Source: Clostridia bacterium
Lineage (GTDB): Bacteria > Bacillota > Clostridia > Acetivibrionales > JAFADI01
Assembly: GCA_026418695.1 (NCBI GenBank)
Contig: JAOAAU010000087.1
Span: 1-40,762 of the forward strand
Direction: 5' to 3'
DNA length: 40,762 nt
Shown: piece by piece, positions 25,062 to 33,452 of the stretch
Position numbering within the stretch: position 1 is the first letter of the stretch
How the letters are laid out: every line of letters starts with the position of its first letter
Made by a program: the position numbers and the translations under genes
The notes under the pieces: generated by a model
What the model was told of the DNA's origin: nothing
The model's database searches: none
Seen by the model: only the letters and a program-made list of their open reading frames with translations

Positions 25062-25226
25062 ATGACTTTTTTATTACAAAAATATAAACTGCAGCTGATT
25101 GCAGTATTATTCCTGTTAGCGTTGGTTATAGCAACTTGGATGATGACAACAAAAACAAAAACCAATAAAGTACCATCCCGGGGTGTTTTTGTAATGGTGC
25201 AGCCGGAAGGAAATGCTTTAGTATAA
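25062..25226 (+). CDS. 54-residue single-pass membrane protein upstream of spoVAC
   Basis: Short gene beginning MTFLLQKYKLQL and ending in the polar tail PEGNALV. It has one hydrophobic helix at about 11-28 and then a Lys/Thr-rich segment (TTKTKTNKV). GGGAGTGGG precedes the ATG at normal distance. The stop is 71 bases before spoVAC and no terminator intervenes. I do not recognise the family. Its place as first gene of the spoVA unit points to a forespore membrane role. It could be a conserved but rarely annotated spore protein. Confidence 0.65.
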   Translation: MTFLLQKYKLQLIAVLFLLALVIATWMMTTKTKTNKVPSRGVFVMVQPEGNALV

Positions 25227-25297
25227 AATATTGACACTATCGTTATTGGGTGCTCAGAAATTGTTTTTAGAGTTTGATCACTAGAAGAGGGAGAACT

Positions 25298-25744
25298 ATG
25301 GAAAAAATTTTAACAAAACAGGAATATGTCAAATATGTTGAGGAAAAATCTCCAAAGTCTAAATTGGCACGGAATATGACCAGAGCTTTTGTCGTTGGCG
25401 GGTTGATCTGCGTCATTGGACAGCTGATTTCAAACCTGCTGAGGACGAGGGGATTTAGCCAGGAGATCGTTTCGAATCTTACAACCATGATTATGGTGTT
25501 TTTGGGTGCTCTGTTTACTGGACTGAATATTTATGATGAATTGGGTCGTTTTGCAGGAGCAGGCTCAATCGTGCCGATTACGGGTTTTGCAAATTCCATT
25601 GTTTCACCAGCGATGGAATTCAAAAGTGAGGGTTATGTTTTAGGAGTAGGAGCAAGAATGTTTGTGGTTGCAGGCCCGGTCCTTGTATATGGAATATCCG
25701 TTTCAGTTGTAGTAGGCATCATCTACTATCTTCTAAGGTTTTAG
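25298..25744 (+). CDS. spoVAC: Stage V sporulation protein AC
   Basis: Membrane subunit of the SpoVA channel in the spore inner membrane, which imports dipicolinic acid during sporulation and releases it in germination; Bacillus SpoVAC behaves as a mechanosensitive channel. It has 148 residues and about four membrane helices. Characteristic stretches are AFVVGGLICVIGQL (about 30-43) and GRFAGAGSIVPITGFANSIV. AAGAGGGAG sets ATG 25298 as start; an upstream in-frame ATG at 25274 has no site. spoVAD follows after 99 bases. A clean sigma-G promoter was not found upstream. Confidence 0.95.
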   Translation: MEKILTKQEYVKYVEEKSPKSKLARNMTRAFVVGGLICVIGQLISNLLRTRGFSQEIVSNLTTMIMVFLGALFTGLNIYDELGRFAGAGSIVPITGFANSIVSPAMEFKSEGYVLGVGARMFVVAGPVLVYGISVSVVVGIIYYLLRF

Positions 25745-25843
25745 TATGTGAAAGCTGGATAGGATTAAGCAAGGGGATAAACTATCGTTAAAATTCCATA
25801 AGTAGTTAAATTCAACAAAATATACACTAAGTTAGGTGGTACT

Positions 25844-26863
25844 ATGGCAAGCAAAAGAAATGGAAAACAAACTGTAAAAATTCAAACCCCCGTCAGTATT
25901 GCTTCATCTGCATGTATTGTAGGTCCCAAAGAGGGACAAGGCCCGCTGAGATTATACTTCGATGAGATCATTGAGGATGAGTTTTGGGGGGAGGAAAGCT
26001 GGGAAAAAGCTGAAAGCAAGCTGCTAAGAGAGACCTTTGCAAAAATTATCAATAAAGCCAGTAAAACAGTGAATGACATTCAGTATGTCATTGCAGGAGA
26101 TTTGCTGAACCAGTGTATTGCTACCAGTTTCGGGTTGAGAGAATCCGGGATTCCATTCCTTGGACTTTATGGCGCTTGTTCTACCATGGCGGAGTCCATG
26201 AGTGTGGGAGCCATGTTGGTGGAAGGCGGATTTGCTGACAATCTGATTTGTGTTACATCAAGTCACTTCTGCTCAGCGGAAAAACAATTCAGGTTTCCTT
26301 TGGAGCTGGGAGGACAGAGACCCCCAACTGCACAATGGACTGTTACCGGTTCCGGTGGGGTAATGCTCTCGAATCAAGGGACAGGGCCTTATATTAAGCA
26401 TGTCACAACCGGCAAAATCGTAGATATGGGAATTAAGGATGCAAACAATATGGGCGCGGCAATGGCTCCAGCAGCGGCGGATACAATTCTGACCCACTTC
26501 AAGGATACAGGGCTGAAGCCGGAAGCATACGATCTCATTATCACAGGTGACCTTGGAAAGCTTGGAAAAACAATATGTGATGAGCTATTAAGAAATCAGG
26601 ATCTGGACATCAGCAGCAGATACAATGACTGCGGGGCCATGATCTTTGATCTTGAACGTCAGGACGTTCACTCCGGAGGAAGTGGCTGCGGTTGTGCTGC
26701 TTCTGTATTGTCAGGGTTTGTTTTAAATGAAATGAAGAAGGGAACCTTGAATAATGTGCTGCTTGTTGCGACGGGTGCCCTATTGAGTCCGACAAGCACC
26801 CAACAGGGGGAATCAATTCCTTGTATTGCACACGCGGTTAGTATAAGCAGAAATTTATCATGA
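25844..26863 (+). CDS. spoVAD: Stage V sporulation protein AD (dipicolinate-binding)
   Basis: Thiolase-fold protein of the SpoVA complex, 339 residues. The Bacillus homolog binds calcium dipicolinate on the inner membrane surface and is not known to be an enzyme. Family stretches include SACIVGPKEGQGPL near the N-terminus, LYGACSTMAESM with the thiolase-like cysteine, and DCGAMIFD. There is no membrane helix. TTAGGTGGT precedes the ATG. It is the third gene of the spoVA unit here and spoVAE follows after 37 bases. Confidence 0.95.
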   Translation: MASKRNGKQTVKIQTPVSIASSACIVGPKEGQGPLRLYFDEIIEDEFWGEESWEKAESKLLRETFAKIINKASKTVNDIQYVIAGDLLNQCIATSFGLRESGIPFLGLYGACSTMAESMSVGAMLVEGGFADNLICVTSSHFCSAEKQFRFPLELGGQRPPTAQWTVTGSGGVMLSNQGTGPYIKHVTTGKIVDMGIKDANNMGAAMAPAAADTILTHFKDTGLKPEAYDLIITGDLGKLGKTICDELLRNQDLDISSRYNDCGAMIFDLERQDVHSGGSGCGCAASVLSGFVLNEMKKGTLNNVLLVATGALLSPTSTQQGESIPCIAHAVSISRNLS

Positions 26864-26900
26864 TAAAGATAAATACAAACTATTTTGAAGGAGAGGTACA

Positions 26901-27272
26901 ATGTTAGGCAATATACAGACTTACCTTAGCGCATTCATTGTGGGAGGGATTATTTGTTCCATCGGACAGGTGCTCATTGACAGGACCAAGCTGACATCTG
27001 CAAGAATACTTGTTGCGTTTGTAACTTTAGGTGTTGTTTTGACAGCCCTGGGTATCTATCAAAAAATTGTGGATATTGGGGGAGCCGGTGCAACCGTGCC
27101 GCTAACCGGATTTGGATACACACTGGCTAAAGGAGCATTCCGGGACGTGGATCAATACGGTTTGCTCGGTGCATTCACGGGCGGAATAAAGGCTGCAGCC
27201 ACAGGCATCACTGCGGCTATTTTTTTCGGGTATCTGGCGTCTGTAGCTTTCAGACCAAAAGCAAAGCGATAA
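26901..27272 (+). CDS. spoVAE: Stage V sporulation protein AE (membrane subunit, AEb type)
   Basis: Small membrane protein of the dipicolinate channel, 123 residues with four predicted helices. It is a paralog of SpoVAC: both share a GG(L/I)ICxIGQ helix and a GGAGATVPLTGFGYTLA-like loop, here near 57-73. GGAGAGGT precedes the ATG. It overlaps neither neighbour; 23 bases separate it from the next gene. Confidence 0.94.
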   Translation: MLGNIQTYLSAFIVGGIICSIGQVLIDRTKLTSARILVAFVTLGVVLTALGIYQKIVDIGGAGATVPLTGFGYTLAKGAFRDVDQYGLLGAFTGGIKAAATGITAAIFFGYLASVAFRPKAKR

Positions 27273-27295
27273 TAAAGTAAAAGGAGGTGCATTGC

Positions 27296-27859
27296 ATGGA
27301 TAAGCATAAAGTGATTCTTGTAACGGATGGAGACAGCGTAGCACAAAAAGCGGTGGAAGCAGCAGCAACCAATATCGGTGGGAGGTGTATATCTGCTTCG
27401 GCAGGAAACCCGACGATACTTACAGGAAATGAAATTGTTGATCTGATAAAAAAAGCACATCATGATCCGGTAGTAGTCATGGTGGATGACAGGGGAGCCA
27501 AGGGAATGGGAAAGGGTGAGCAGGCCATGGACTATATCCTCAACAACTCTGATATTGAAGTGCTGGGAGTGGTTGCTGTGTCATCAAACGGGAAGGACTG
27601 CAATGGGATAACGGTATCCTGCTCCATCACTAAGGATGGGGAAGTAATCGAAGGTGCCGTTGATAAGTATGGGAACAACGTCAGAACCGGAAGAATCTGC
27701 GGAGATACGTTGAGTGTCTTAAGGTCAAAGAGAGACCTCCTTATTGTGGGGATTGGTGATCCCGGGAAAATGGATTTCCAGGATGAGATTACAAAAGGGG
27801 CACCAATTACCACAAAAGCACTGCAGGAAGTTATGACCCGCAGCGGCTATCGGCACTAG
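27296..27859 (+). CDS. spoVAEA: Stage V sporulation protein AE, soluble (AEa type)
   Basis: Soluble component of the spoVA operon, 187 residues, present in many but not all spore formers. It has an N-terminal VILVTDGD motif, VVVMVDDRGAKGMGKGEQAM in the middle and LLIVGIGDPGKMDF near the C-terminus. Its biochemical role is not established. AAAGGAGGTG gives ATG 27296; the GTG at 27287 lies in that site. It ends the spoVA unit. No spoVAF or germinant receptor gene follows; splB is convergent. Confidence 0.9.
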   Translation: MDKHKVILVTDGDSVAQKAVEAAATNIGGRCISASAGNPTILTGNEIVDLIKKAHHDPVVVMVDDRGAKGMGKGEQAMDYILNNSDIEVLGVVAVSSNGKDCNGITVSCSITKDGEVIEGAVDKYGNNVRTGRICGDTLSVLRSKRDLLIVGIGDPGKMDFQDEITKGAPITTKALQEVMTRSGYRH

Positions 27860-27903
27860 ATTCATGAGCTTTAATGAAAGAACAAGAAGGATTATGAAAT
27901 ATG

Positions 27904-27935
27904 GAGATTAAGTGATCTTTTCCAAGCTTAATCTC
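27904..27935. terminator. Hairpin between convergent spoVA and splB genes
   Basis: GAGATTAAG (27904-27912) pairs with CTTAATCTC (27927-27935). There is no real T-tract on either strand, so termination is likely but not certain. Confidence 0.45.
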
Positions 27936-27939
27936 ATCT

Positions 27940-28968
27940 TTATGTAAAGTATTCAATTCTGCTGTCAGGAAAATTCTCCATAATCATTGCAGAGATGGTC
28001 TCCTTTAGTTCCTTTGCGGTTTCTTTAGGATAAACATATTTAAAACGACCGAATTTCCCCCATTTCAAGGTTCGTTTAGATTCATCCATATCCAGCTTGG
28101 TGCCGGGAAACCTTTGTAAAATGAAATTCTTTGCAATCGGAGTAAACCTGTGCTGGATCAATTCAAAGGTAACAGTCTCTTTAGCAGGGTTCACATCTAC
28201 CTGCTGCCGAAGCTTTTCAAAAAGCTCCTTGTACTCTTCCCTCCAACCGTCATACACCATGATGGGTGCTACGATAAAACCAATGGGATATCCGGCTTTG
28301 GATATCTTGGAAGCGGCTTCAATCCGCTCGTCAAAATCTGCAGTATTATGTTCAAAGTTTTTGATCACATGCCTTGAATTGATGCTAACTCTGAATCTTG
28401 TATGGCCGTTATGCCGGATTGGCAGCAAGGAATCAACATTGCTGAACTTGGTGACCACCCGGAGCCGGGCATTTTCCAGGCTGCCAAAAAACTCAATGGT
28501 TTTTCCAAGACTTCCCGTCAGATGCTCCAAGGCTAGTGGATCCCCCGCACTTGCAACTTCGAAGGTAGTGATAGGCTGATTGTTTTTTTCAATATGCTTG
28601 AGGATGGTATCAAAGATATCTTCAAGATTGACGTAGGTTCTCAGATAGGGCTTATAGCCCTGGGTTGTCTGGAGGTAACAGTATTCGCAGTTGGCTGGAC
28701 AATTGGTAGCAAGTGAAAATTCAAAATCTGCAGATGGCTTGCATACGTCCAGACTCATGCTTTTCTTTGTTGTGATTACCAGGGTCTTTTTAGCCCGGGC
28801 ATATTTTTGCTGTTCATTATTTCCAGGGATGGAGCGGGAAACATTTTGAATGGAAGTCTTGATGATCTCCGTTCCCTGCTTTTCAAAAAATTCGAAAAGT
28901 TCATTCCCCAGGGGATATTTTAGCGCTGATGGCTCAAAAAACACGGTTTCAGGCATAAATAGCTTCAT
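27940..28968 (-). CDS. splB: Spore photoproduct lyase, radical SAM, with Ser at the H-donor Cys position
   Basis: Radical SAM enzyme that directly reverses the UV-induced spore photoproduct in spore DNA during germination. It has 342 residues and ends IEYFT, like the Bacillus protein. The 4Fe-4S site CPANCEYC holds Cys90, Cys94 and Cys97, followed by YLQTT; Tyr96 and Tyr98 are conserved. The oddity is in FEVASAGDPLALEHLT. As I recall the Bacillus sequence, it reads FEASCTSD here and its Cys141 is the hydrogen donor; this protein has Ser140 (codon AGT at 28551-28549). The rest of the chain aligns without gaps in this region. GGAGGT precedes the ATG. Expression in the forespore is expected, but no clear sigma-G promoter was found. 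Confidence 0.93.
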   Translation of the reverse strand: MKLFMPETVFFEPSALKYPLGNELFEFFEKQGTEIIKTSIQNVSRSIPGNNEQQKYARAKKTLVITTKKSMSLDVCKPSADFEFSLATNCPANCEYCYLQTTQGYKPYLRTYVNLEDIFDTILKHIEKNNQPITTFEVASAGDPLALEHLTGSLGKTIEFFGSLENARLRVVTKFSNVDSLLPIRHNGHTRFRVSINSRHVIKNFEHNTADFDERIEAASKISKAGYPIGFIVAPIMVYDGWREEYKELFEKLRQQVDVNPAKETVTFELIQHRFTPIAKNFILQRFPGTKLDMDESKRTLKWGKFGRFKYVYPKETAKELKETISAMIMENFPDSRIEYFT

Positions 28969-29360
28969 TTCTACCTCCGAATTTGTTCTGCATCAGATGT
29001 AAAGACATCTGATTTTATTCTCTAACCAAGTATATTATTTCGAAAATCTTATGGATTCATCCATCGAGATAGAAAGAAGATCGAGATTTTATGGAGATGA
29101 CGAAAAAGATAAAAAAAAGAAGGATTTTTACGAGATTTATAGAATAAAACATATAGAAACTTAGAAAAACAATTTTTTATGGCGAAATAAAATCTTTTCT
29201 GTTATAATAGTATCCATAAAATATGTCTTTCGATTCTTTTGGGATTCAGGGGAAAATTGAGTCTTAGAATCTGTTTTCTAAACATTGACCCCCTATAAGC
29301 AAAAATCAACTTAATAGATTCTGAACTAAAGATAATTCTACATAAGGAGGGAATCAATAC
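28969..29360. other. Divergent region between splB and cheX
   Basis: 392 bases. A perfect 9-bp hairpin (28992-29000 with 29005-29013, loop AAAG) lies in the splB leader. The middle (29060-29160) is purine-rich with repeated GATCGAGA-type words. The right part holds an extended -10 promoter for cheX at 29200-29208. No open frame of note. Confidence 0.45.
29200..29208 (+). promoter_or_regulatory. Probable cheX promoter (extended -10)
   Basis: TG at 29200-29201, one base, then perfect TATAAT (29203-29208). The -35 is weak, as often with extended -10 promoters. Leader about 145 nt. Confidence 0.5.
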
Positions 29361-29828
29361 ATGAACGTTGAGTATATCAATCCTTTCATTGAAGCCAGCC
29401 AGACAGTCCTAAAGACGAGCGCCGGTATTGATGCCAAACTAGGGAATGTTTTTTTGAAGACTGCACCTTATAAAAGTGATACAATTGTGATTATCATAGG
29501 TTTAACAGGAAAAATCAGGGGTCAGGTAGTTTTTTCCATGCCGAAGCAGCTTGCTTTCTCAATTGCTTCTGCCATGATGTTCGGGATGCCTGTAACTGAG
29601 TTGGATGATATCGCAAAAAGTGCAATATCCGAGCTTACGAACATGATTTTGGGGAATACGGCAACGATTCTCTACAATAAGGGGATTGGCATAGAAATCA
29701 CCCCTCCGTCATTGTTAATGGGAGACAATATGGTCATCACCCCAAACAAAATGAAAACAATCTGTATTCCTTTAATCATCAATGAGAAAGATACCCTTGA
29801 AATTGATGTTTCTGTTGTAGATGGCTAG
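29361..29828 (+). CDS. cheX: CheX-like CheY-P phosphatase
   Basis: CheC/CheX/FliY family protein, 155 residues, which removes phosphate from the chemotaxis response regulator CheY. The single catalytic motif is SAISELTNMILGN with Glu91 and Asn94, followed by GIGIEITPPSLLMGD as in Thermotoga CheX. The dimerising beta-sheet parts lie on either side. AAGGAGGG precedes the ATG. It stands alone between its promoter and a terminator. With the chemoreceptor at 35889 it suggests a motile organism. Confidence 0.88.
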   Translation: MNVEYINPFIEASQTVLKTSAGIDAKLGNVFLKTAPYKSDTIVIIIGLTGKIRGQVVFSMPKQLAFSIASAMMFGMPVTELDDIAKSAISELTNMILGNTATILYNKGIGIEITPPSLLMGDNMVITPNKMKTICIPLIINEKDTLEIDVSVVDG

Positions 29829-29854
29829 TTCGAATTTAAAATTTGTGAGTTTTG

Positions 29855-29882
29855 AAAGGTGGCTGAATAACCACCTTTTTTT
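29855..29882 (+). terminator. Intrinsic terminator after cheX
   Basis: AAAGGTGG (29855-29862) pairs with CCACCTTT (29871-29878), followed by more T residues. Confidence 0.85.
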
Positions 29883-30044
29883 ATTGCAAAGGTATGGGAA
29901 AAGAAAATTTGGAATTTAAATAAAGTTATGCGGATATTTTGGTGAAAATGAGATGTAAATAATATTATGTTTTATGGTAATATATAGCTGTAACAGAGAT
30001 GTACAAAGATTGAATAGAATGTTGGTTTACTGGGAGTGATTGAT

Positions 30045-30539
30045 TTGAAATTTAATATAGTACTGGTTGAGCCTGAGATTCCGCAAAACACAGGGAATAT
30101 TGCCAGAACCTGTGCAGCCACAGGAACGAATCTTCATTTGGTTAGGCCTTTGGGGTTTTCAGTGGATGACAGGTATTTGAAGCGAGCAGGTCTGGACTAT
30201 TGGGAAGATGTGAATGTGCAGTATTACGATAGTTTTAAGGAGTTAAGAGAGAAGTATAGGGACAAGCAGTTTTATTATGCTACGACAAAAGCGGTGAATA
30301 CTTATGCCGACGTAAAATATCCGGAGGACTGCTTTTTTGTTTTCGGCAAGGAAACGGCCGGGCTGCCGGAAGAACTGCTCAAGGAAAACAAGGAGTGGTG
30401 TATACGGATACCGATGAAGGAAAGCATAAGATCCCTCAACCTTTCGAATTCTGCAGCAATTGTCCTTTACGAGGCAATCCGGCAGCGGGGCTTTGAAGGC
30501 CTTCTGGGTGAAGGAAAGCTGACAAGGTACGATTGGTAG
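30045..30539 (+). CDS. trmL: tRNA (cytidine(34)-2'-O)-methyltransferase
   Basis: SPOUT-class methyltransferase (YibK/TrmL), 164 residues, which methylates the ribose of the wobble base in certain leucine tRNAs using SAM. Signatures are VLVEPEIPQNTGNIARTCA at the N-terminus and the knot-forming FGKETAGLPEEL (near 100) and IPMKESIRSLNLSNSAAI (about 123-140). I place the start at TTG 30045, eight bases after TGGGAG; the GTG at 30036 falls inside that site. It is apparently monocistronic. Confidence 0.93.
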   Translation: MKFNIVLVEPEIPQNTGNIARTCAATGTNLHLVRPLGFSVDDRYLKRAGLDYWEDVNVQYYDSFKELREKYRDKQFYYATTKAVNTYADVKYPEDCFFVFGKETAGLPEELLKENKEWCIRIPMKESIRSLNLSNSAAIVLYEAIRQRGFEGLLGEGKLTRYDW

Positions 30540-30568
30540 TGACCATTCGTTATAAATCAGACGGAAAT

Positions 30569-30585
30569 CAAGTATAATATACTTG
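30569..30585. promoter_or_regulatory. Perfect 17-base palindrome overlapping a -10 element
   Basis: CAAGTATAATATACTTG, 8 bp arms around one A, containing TATAAT at 30573-30578. It lies about 140 bases before the M20 peptidase gene. It may be an operator over a promoter with a weak -35. Confidence 0.4.
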
Positions 30586-30725
30586 GCGAGGGAATAAGAT
30601 TCAATATTATTTAGTTGCATCGCTGTAGGCTACATGAATAATTTTGAAGCTGCATCAGAATGAATTGTACCCATCATGCCTGCATATTTCCATGGCAGCA
30701 GACAGTAAAAGACGGGGTGAATGAA

Positions 30726-31838
30726 ATGATCGATAGAAACCGTATGGTGAATGAGTTTATAGAACTTGTAAAGATTGACAGTATCAGCTTGAAGGAACGG
30801 GAGATGGCAGATACTTTGAAAAGCAAGCTGGAGAGCATGGGATACTCTGTTTATGAGGATAATGCAGGACAGGAGACCGGGGGGGAAACCGGCAATCTGA
30901 TCTGCACAATCAAAGGGAAAACAGGGATCCCGGCAATTTTACTGATGGCCCACATGGATACGGTTGTGCCTGGGATCGGCAAAAAACCAAGGATTGAAGG
31001 AAATCTGATCAAGACGGACGGTACTACCGTTCTGGGCGGGGACGACCTGGCGGGCGTTGAATGCATCCTGGAAACCATCAGGGTTTTAAAAGAAAACAAC
31101 CTTGAACATGGCGACGTACAAGTTGCTTTTACTATTGGTGAGGAAATCGGGCTTTTGGGGTCCAAACATCTGGATTACTCGAAAATCTATGCTCAGTACG
31201 GATTTGTCATGGATGACGGAGGTCCGATCGGGCATGTTGCGGTGAAGGCGCCCTCTCAGAATAAAATTGATATCACGGTCAAAGGGAAGGCAGCCCATGC
31301 AGGTGTCGAACCCGAAAAAGGGATTAATGCCATTCAGATCGCATCCGAAGCTATTTCCGAGATGAAGCTGGGGAGAATAGACGAAGAGACAACAGCCAAC
31401 ATTGGGATCATCCAGGGCGGCCAGGCAACCAATATCATCTGCGAAACCGTGGAAATGAAAGCTGAAGCCCGGAGTAGGGATGAAGAGAAGCTCGAAAAAC
31501 AAACGGAACACATGAGAGAGTGCTTTGAGGAAGCGGCGGAAAAGTTTGGAGGCAGCGTTATTTTCAAATCTGAGAGGATGTATCCTGCTTTTGATATCCA
31601 GGAAACAGACGAGATCGTTAAAATATTACGAAAAGCTGCAGAAAAGTCGGGTATTGAATTAAAGCTGGAAGCTACCGGGGGCGGCAGTGATACCAATATT
31701 ATCAACGGGAAAGGGATCCAGGCGGTGGATATCAGCATTGGGATGGATAAGGTTCATAGTGTTGAGGAACAGATCAATATTGAGGATATGGTGAAAGCTG
31801 CTGAGTTTTTAGTATCCATCGTTACAAGTGTGGAATAA
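30726..31838 (+). CDS. M20 family metallopeptidase, peptidase T-like
   Basis: Dizinc aminopeptidase/deacylase fold, 370 residues, cytosolic. Metal and catalytic residues: His76 and Asp78 in AHMDTVVPG, Asp107 in GGDDLAG, and Glu139-Glu140 in GEEIGLLG. The dimerisation domain contains KGKAAHAG, and VHSVEEQ near the end supplies the last histidine. It is closest to tripeptidase T (PepT) and to PepT-like proteins of Firmicutes; the exact substrate cannot be told. GGGGTGA sets ATG 30726; an upstream frame from 30660 lacks a site. Confidence 0.88.
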   Translation: MIDRNRMVNEFIELVKIDSISLKEREMADTLKSKLESMGYSVYEDNAGQETGGETGNLICTIKGKTGIPAILLMAHMDTVVPGIGKKPRIEGNLIKTDGTTVLGGDDLAGVECILETIRVLKENNLEHGDVQVAFTIGEEIGLLGSKHLDYSKIYAQYGFVMDDGGPIGHVAVKAPSQNKIDITVKGKAAHAGVEPEKGINAIQIASEAISEMKLGRIDEETTANIGIIQGGQATNIICETVEMKAEARSRDEEKLEKQTEHMRECFEEAAEKFGGSVIFKSERMYPAFDIQETDEIVKILRKAAEKSGIELKLEATGGGSDTNIINGKGIQAVDISIGMDKVHSVEEQINIEDMVKAAEFLVSIVTSVE

Positions 31839-32063
31839 CAATGAAGAATGAAAAATAAGTAAGTACAAATATCGGGAGAGTATTATGAGTAAAATTGAAT
31901 AGGAACAAAGCTTGGATATTGAGTATATCATAGAAGCAAAGGATTGTACGGCAAAGATTTTTTGGATCGAAGTTTGTAATATGATCTGCTAATTTTGTTT
32001 TTTGATTCTTCTCTGTTCTTTCTTATTTCTTAACTCTCAGTTTTTTCTTTAGGAGGCGGACTT
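31839..32063. repeat. Intergenic region with decayed AG/CT-rich inverted ends
   Basis: The left end has AATGAAGAATGAAAAATAAG; the right end (about 31994-32045) is TTTTTTGATTCTTCT, then CTTTCTTATTTCTTAACT. The right end resembles that of the murB-rapZ gap. AACAAAGCTTGGA here and GAGCAAAGCTTGGG in the tRNA spacer share ten bases. No gene is seen. Confidence 0.35.
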
Positions 32064-33149
32064 ATGGTGAAACGTATTGGTGTATTGACCGGCGGCGGTG
32101 ACTGTCCGGGGCTGAATGCGGTTTTAAGAGCAGTTGTTAAAACTGCAATGGTGAAGTATGGATATGAGGTAGTTGGTTTTAAAGATGGCTACAAAGGTCT
32201 TGTGATCAATAACTTTATTACCTTCAAATCAGGAGATGTTTCCGGGATTCTTGATAAAGGCGGTACGATTCTGGGAACTTCGAACCGGGATAATCCTTTC
32301 CACTTCAGAGTGGAAAAGGACGGAAATGTTGAGTATAAAGACATGTCGGACCGGGTGGCGGACAACCTTAATATGCTGGACATTGACTGTATGGTGCTGA
32401 TCGGCGGGGACGGAACTTTGACCAGCGCCAGGGATTTTTCCAGGAAAGGCATCAAGGTTGTAGGTGTCCCTAAAACTATAGACAACGATTTATCAGCGAC
32501 GGACACCACCTTTGGTTTTATGACTGCTGTTGAAACAGCTACCGAAGCTATCGATAAGCTGCATTCAACAGCAGAATCCCATCACAGGGTGATGATTCTT
32601 GAGGTCATGGGAAGATATGCGGGATGGATTGCGATTGAGTCTGGGATTGCCGGCGGCGCAGATGTTATCCTGATTCCGGAAATCCCTTATGATATCCATC
32701 GGGTTGCGCAGAAGGTCATGGAAAGGAAAAATGCGGGGAAAAGCTTCAGTATCGTTGTTGTCGCCGAAGGTGCAAAACCTCTGGATGGCGAAGTGGTTGT
32801 CAGTAAGGTAATCAGCGACAGTCCGGACCCTGTCCGGCTCGGGGGAATAGGAAACAGAATTGCTGAAGAGATCGAAAAGCTTACGCGGATTGAAACAAGA
32901 GTTACAGTTTTAGGTCATCTTCAAAGAGGCGGTAGGCCTATCCCTTATGACAGAATTCTTTCTACCCGATATGGTGTGGAAGCGGTAGAACTGGTTCATC
33001 AGGAAAAGTTCGGAACCATGGTGAGCTTGCAGGGGAATACGATTACTTCCGTATCTCTTGAAGAAGCCGTAGGGAAACTAAAGACTGTACCGCCGGACGG
33101 AGAACTCGTAAGAATTGCAAAGAGTGTCGGTGTTGCTTTTGGAGACTAA
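32064..33149 (+). CDS. pfkA: 6-phosphofructokinase with mixed ATP/PPi signature (Gly/Lys type)
   Basis: Phosphorylates fructose 6-phosphate to fructose 1,6-bisphosphate. It has 361 residues, longer than the usual 320 of bacterial PfkA. The catalytic loop is PKTIDNDL. The nucleotide site reads GGDGT with Gly117 (E. coli 104), as in ATP enzymes, but Lys137 stands where ATP enzymes have glycine (E. coli 124) and PPi enzymes have lysine. Such Gly/Lys enzymes form a separate group whose phosphoryl donor must be measured. TAGGAGGCGG precedes the ATG. A terminator follows, so it is monocistronic. Confidence 0.93.
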   Translation: MVKRIGVLTGGGDCPGLNAVLRAVVKTAMVKYGYEVVGFKDGYKGLVINNFITFKSGDVSGILDKGGTILGTSNRDNPFHFRVEKDGNVEYKDMSDRVADNLNMLDIDCMVLIGGDGTLTSARDFSRKGIKVVGVPKTIDNDLSATDTTFGFMTAVETATEAIDKLHSTAESHHRVMILEVMGRYAGWIAIESGIAGGADVILIPEIPYDIHRVAQKVMERKNAGKSFSIVVVAEGAKPLDGEVVVSKVISDSPDPVRLGGIGNRIAEEIEKLTRIETRVTVLGHLQRGGRPIPYDRILSTRYGVEAVELVHQEKFGTMVSLQGNTITSVSLEEAVGKLKTVPPDGELVRIAKSVGVAFGD

Positions 33150-33253
33150 ATAAACGTAATTGAAATTTTTCATGACAGACAAAACACCCGATATACCGTA
33201 CATATAGGGAAAACGGACTTGCAGACGGGTTTGAATTTGATAATATTGAATGT

Positions 33254-33297
33254 ACTAGAACACTTTGGCTTCCGGCTGAAGTGTTCTAGTAGCTTTT
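33254..33297 (+). terminator. Hairpin terminator after pfkA
   Basis: Perfect 12-bp stem (33254-33265 with 33279-33290), then AGCTTTT. The T-tract is short. Confidence 0.65.
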
Positions 33298-33452
33298 CAA
33301 AAACAAATTTTGCTGTAATTATTTATTATCCTTTTTGCTGTATAGAACCTTGGGTATGAAGTAATCGTTTACAGAAAGAAAAACAGGGTAAATTAACAGC
33401 AACCATATGTTCAATAGAAATTGTGGACCCTAAGTACATACAGGAGACCGTA
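33298..33452 (+). other. AT-rich leader before the DUF2156 gene
   Basis: Together with the pfkA tail this makes a gap of about 300 bases. TATAGA at 33341-33346 is the only -10-like word, without a fitting -35. Nothing else can be supported. Confidence 0.3.

Noticed and set aside
24960-25300. Sigma-G or sigma-F promoter for the spoVA genes
   Set aside because: GAATA at 24978-24982 and later words do not give a -35/-10 pair at the right spacing. Expected biologically but not supported by what I can read.
33423-33452. GTG start extending the DUF2156 protein by ten residues
   Set aside because: No ribosome binding site precedes it, while AGGAGA precedes the ATG at 33453.
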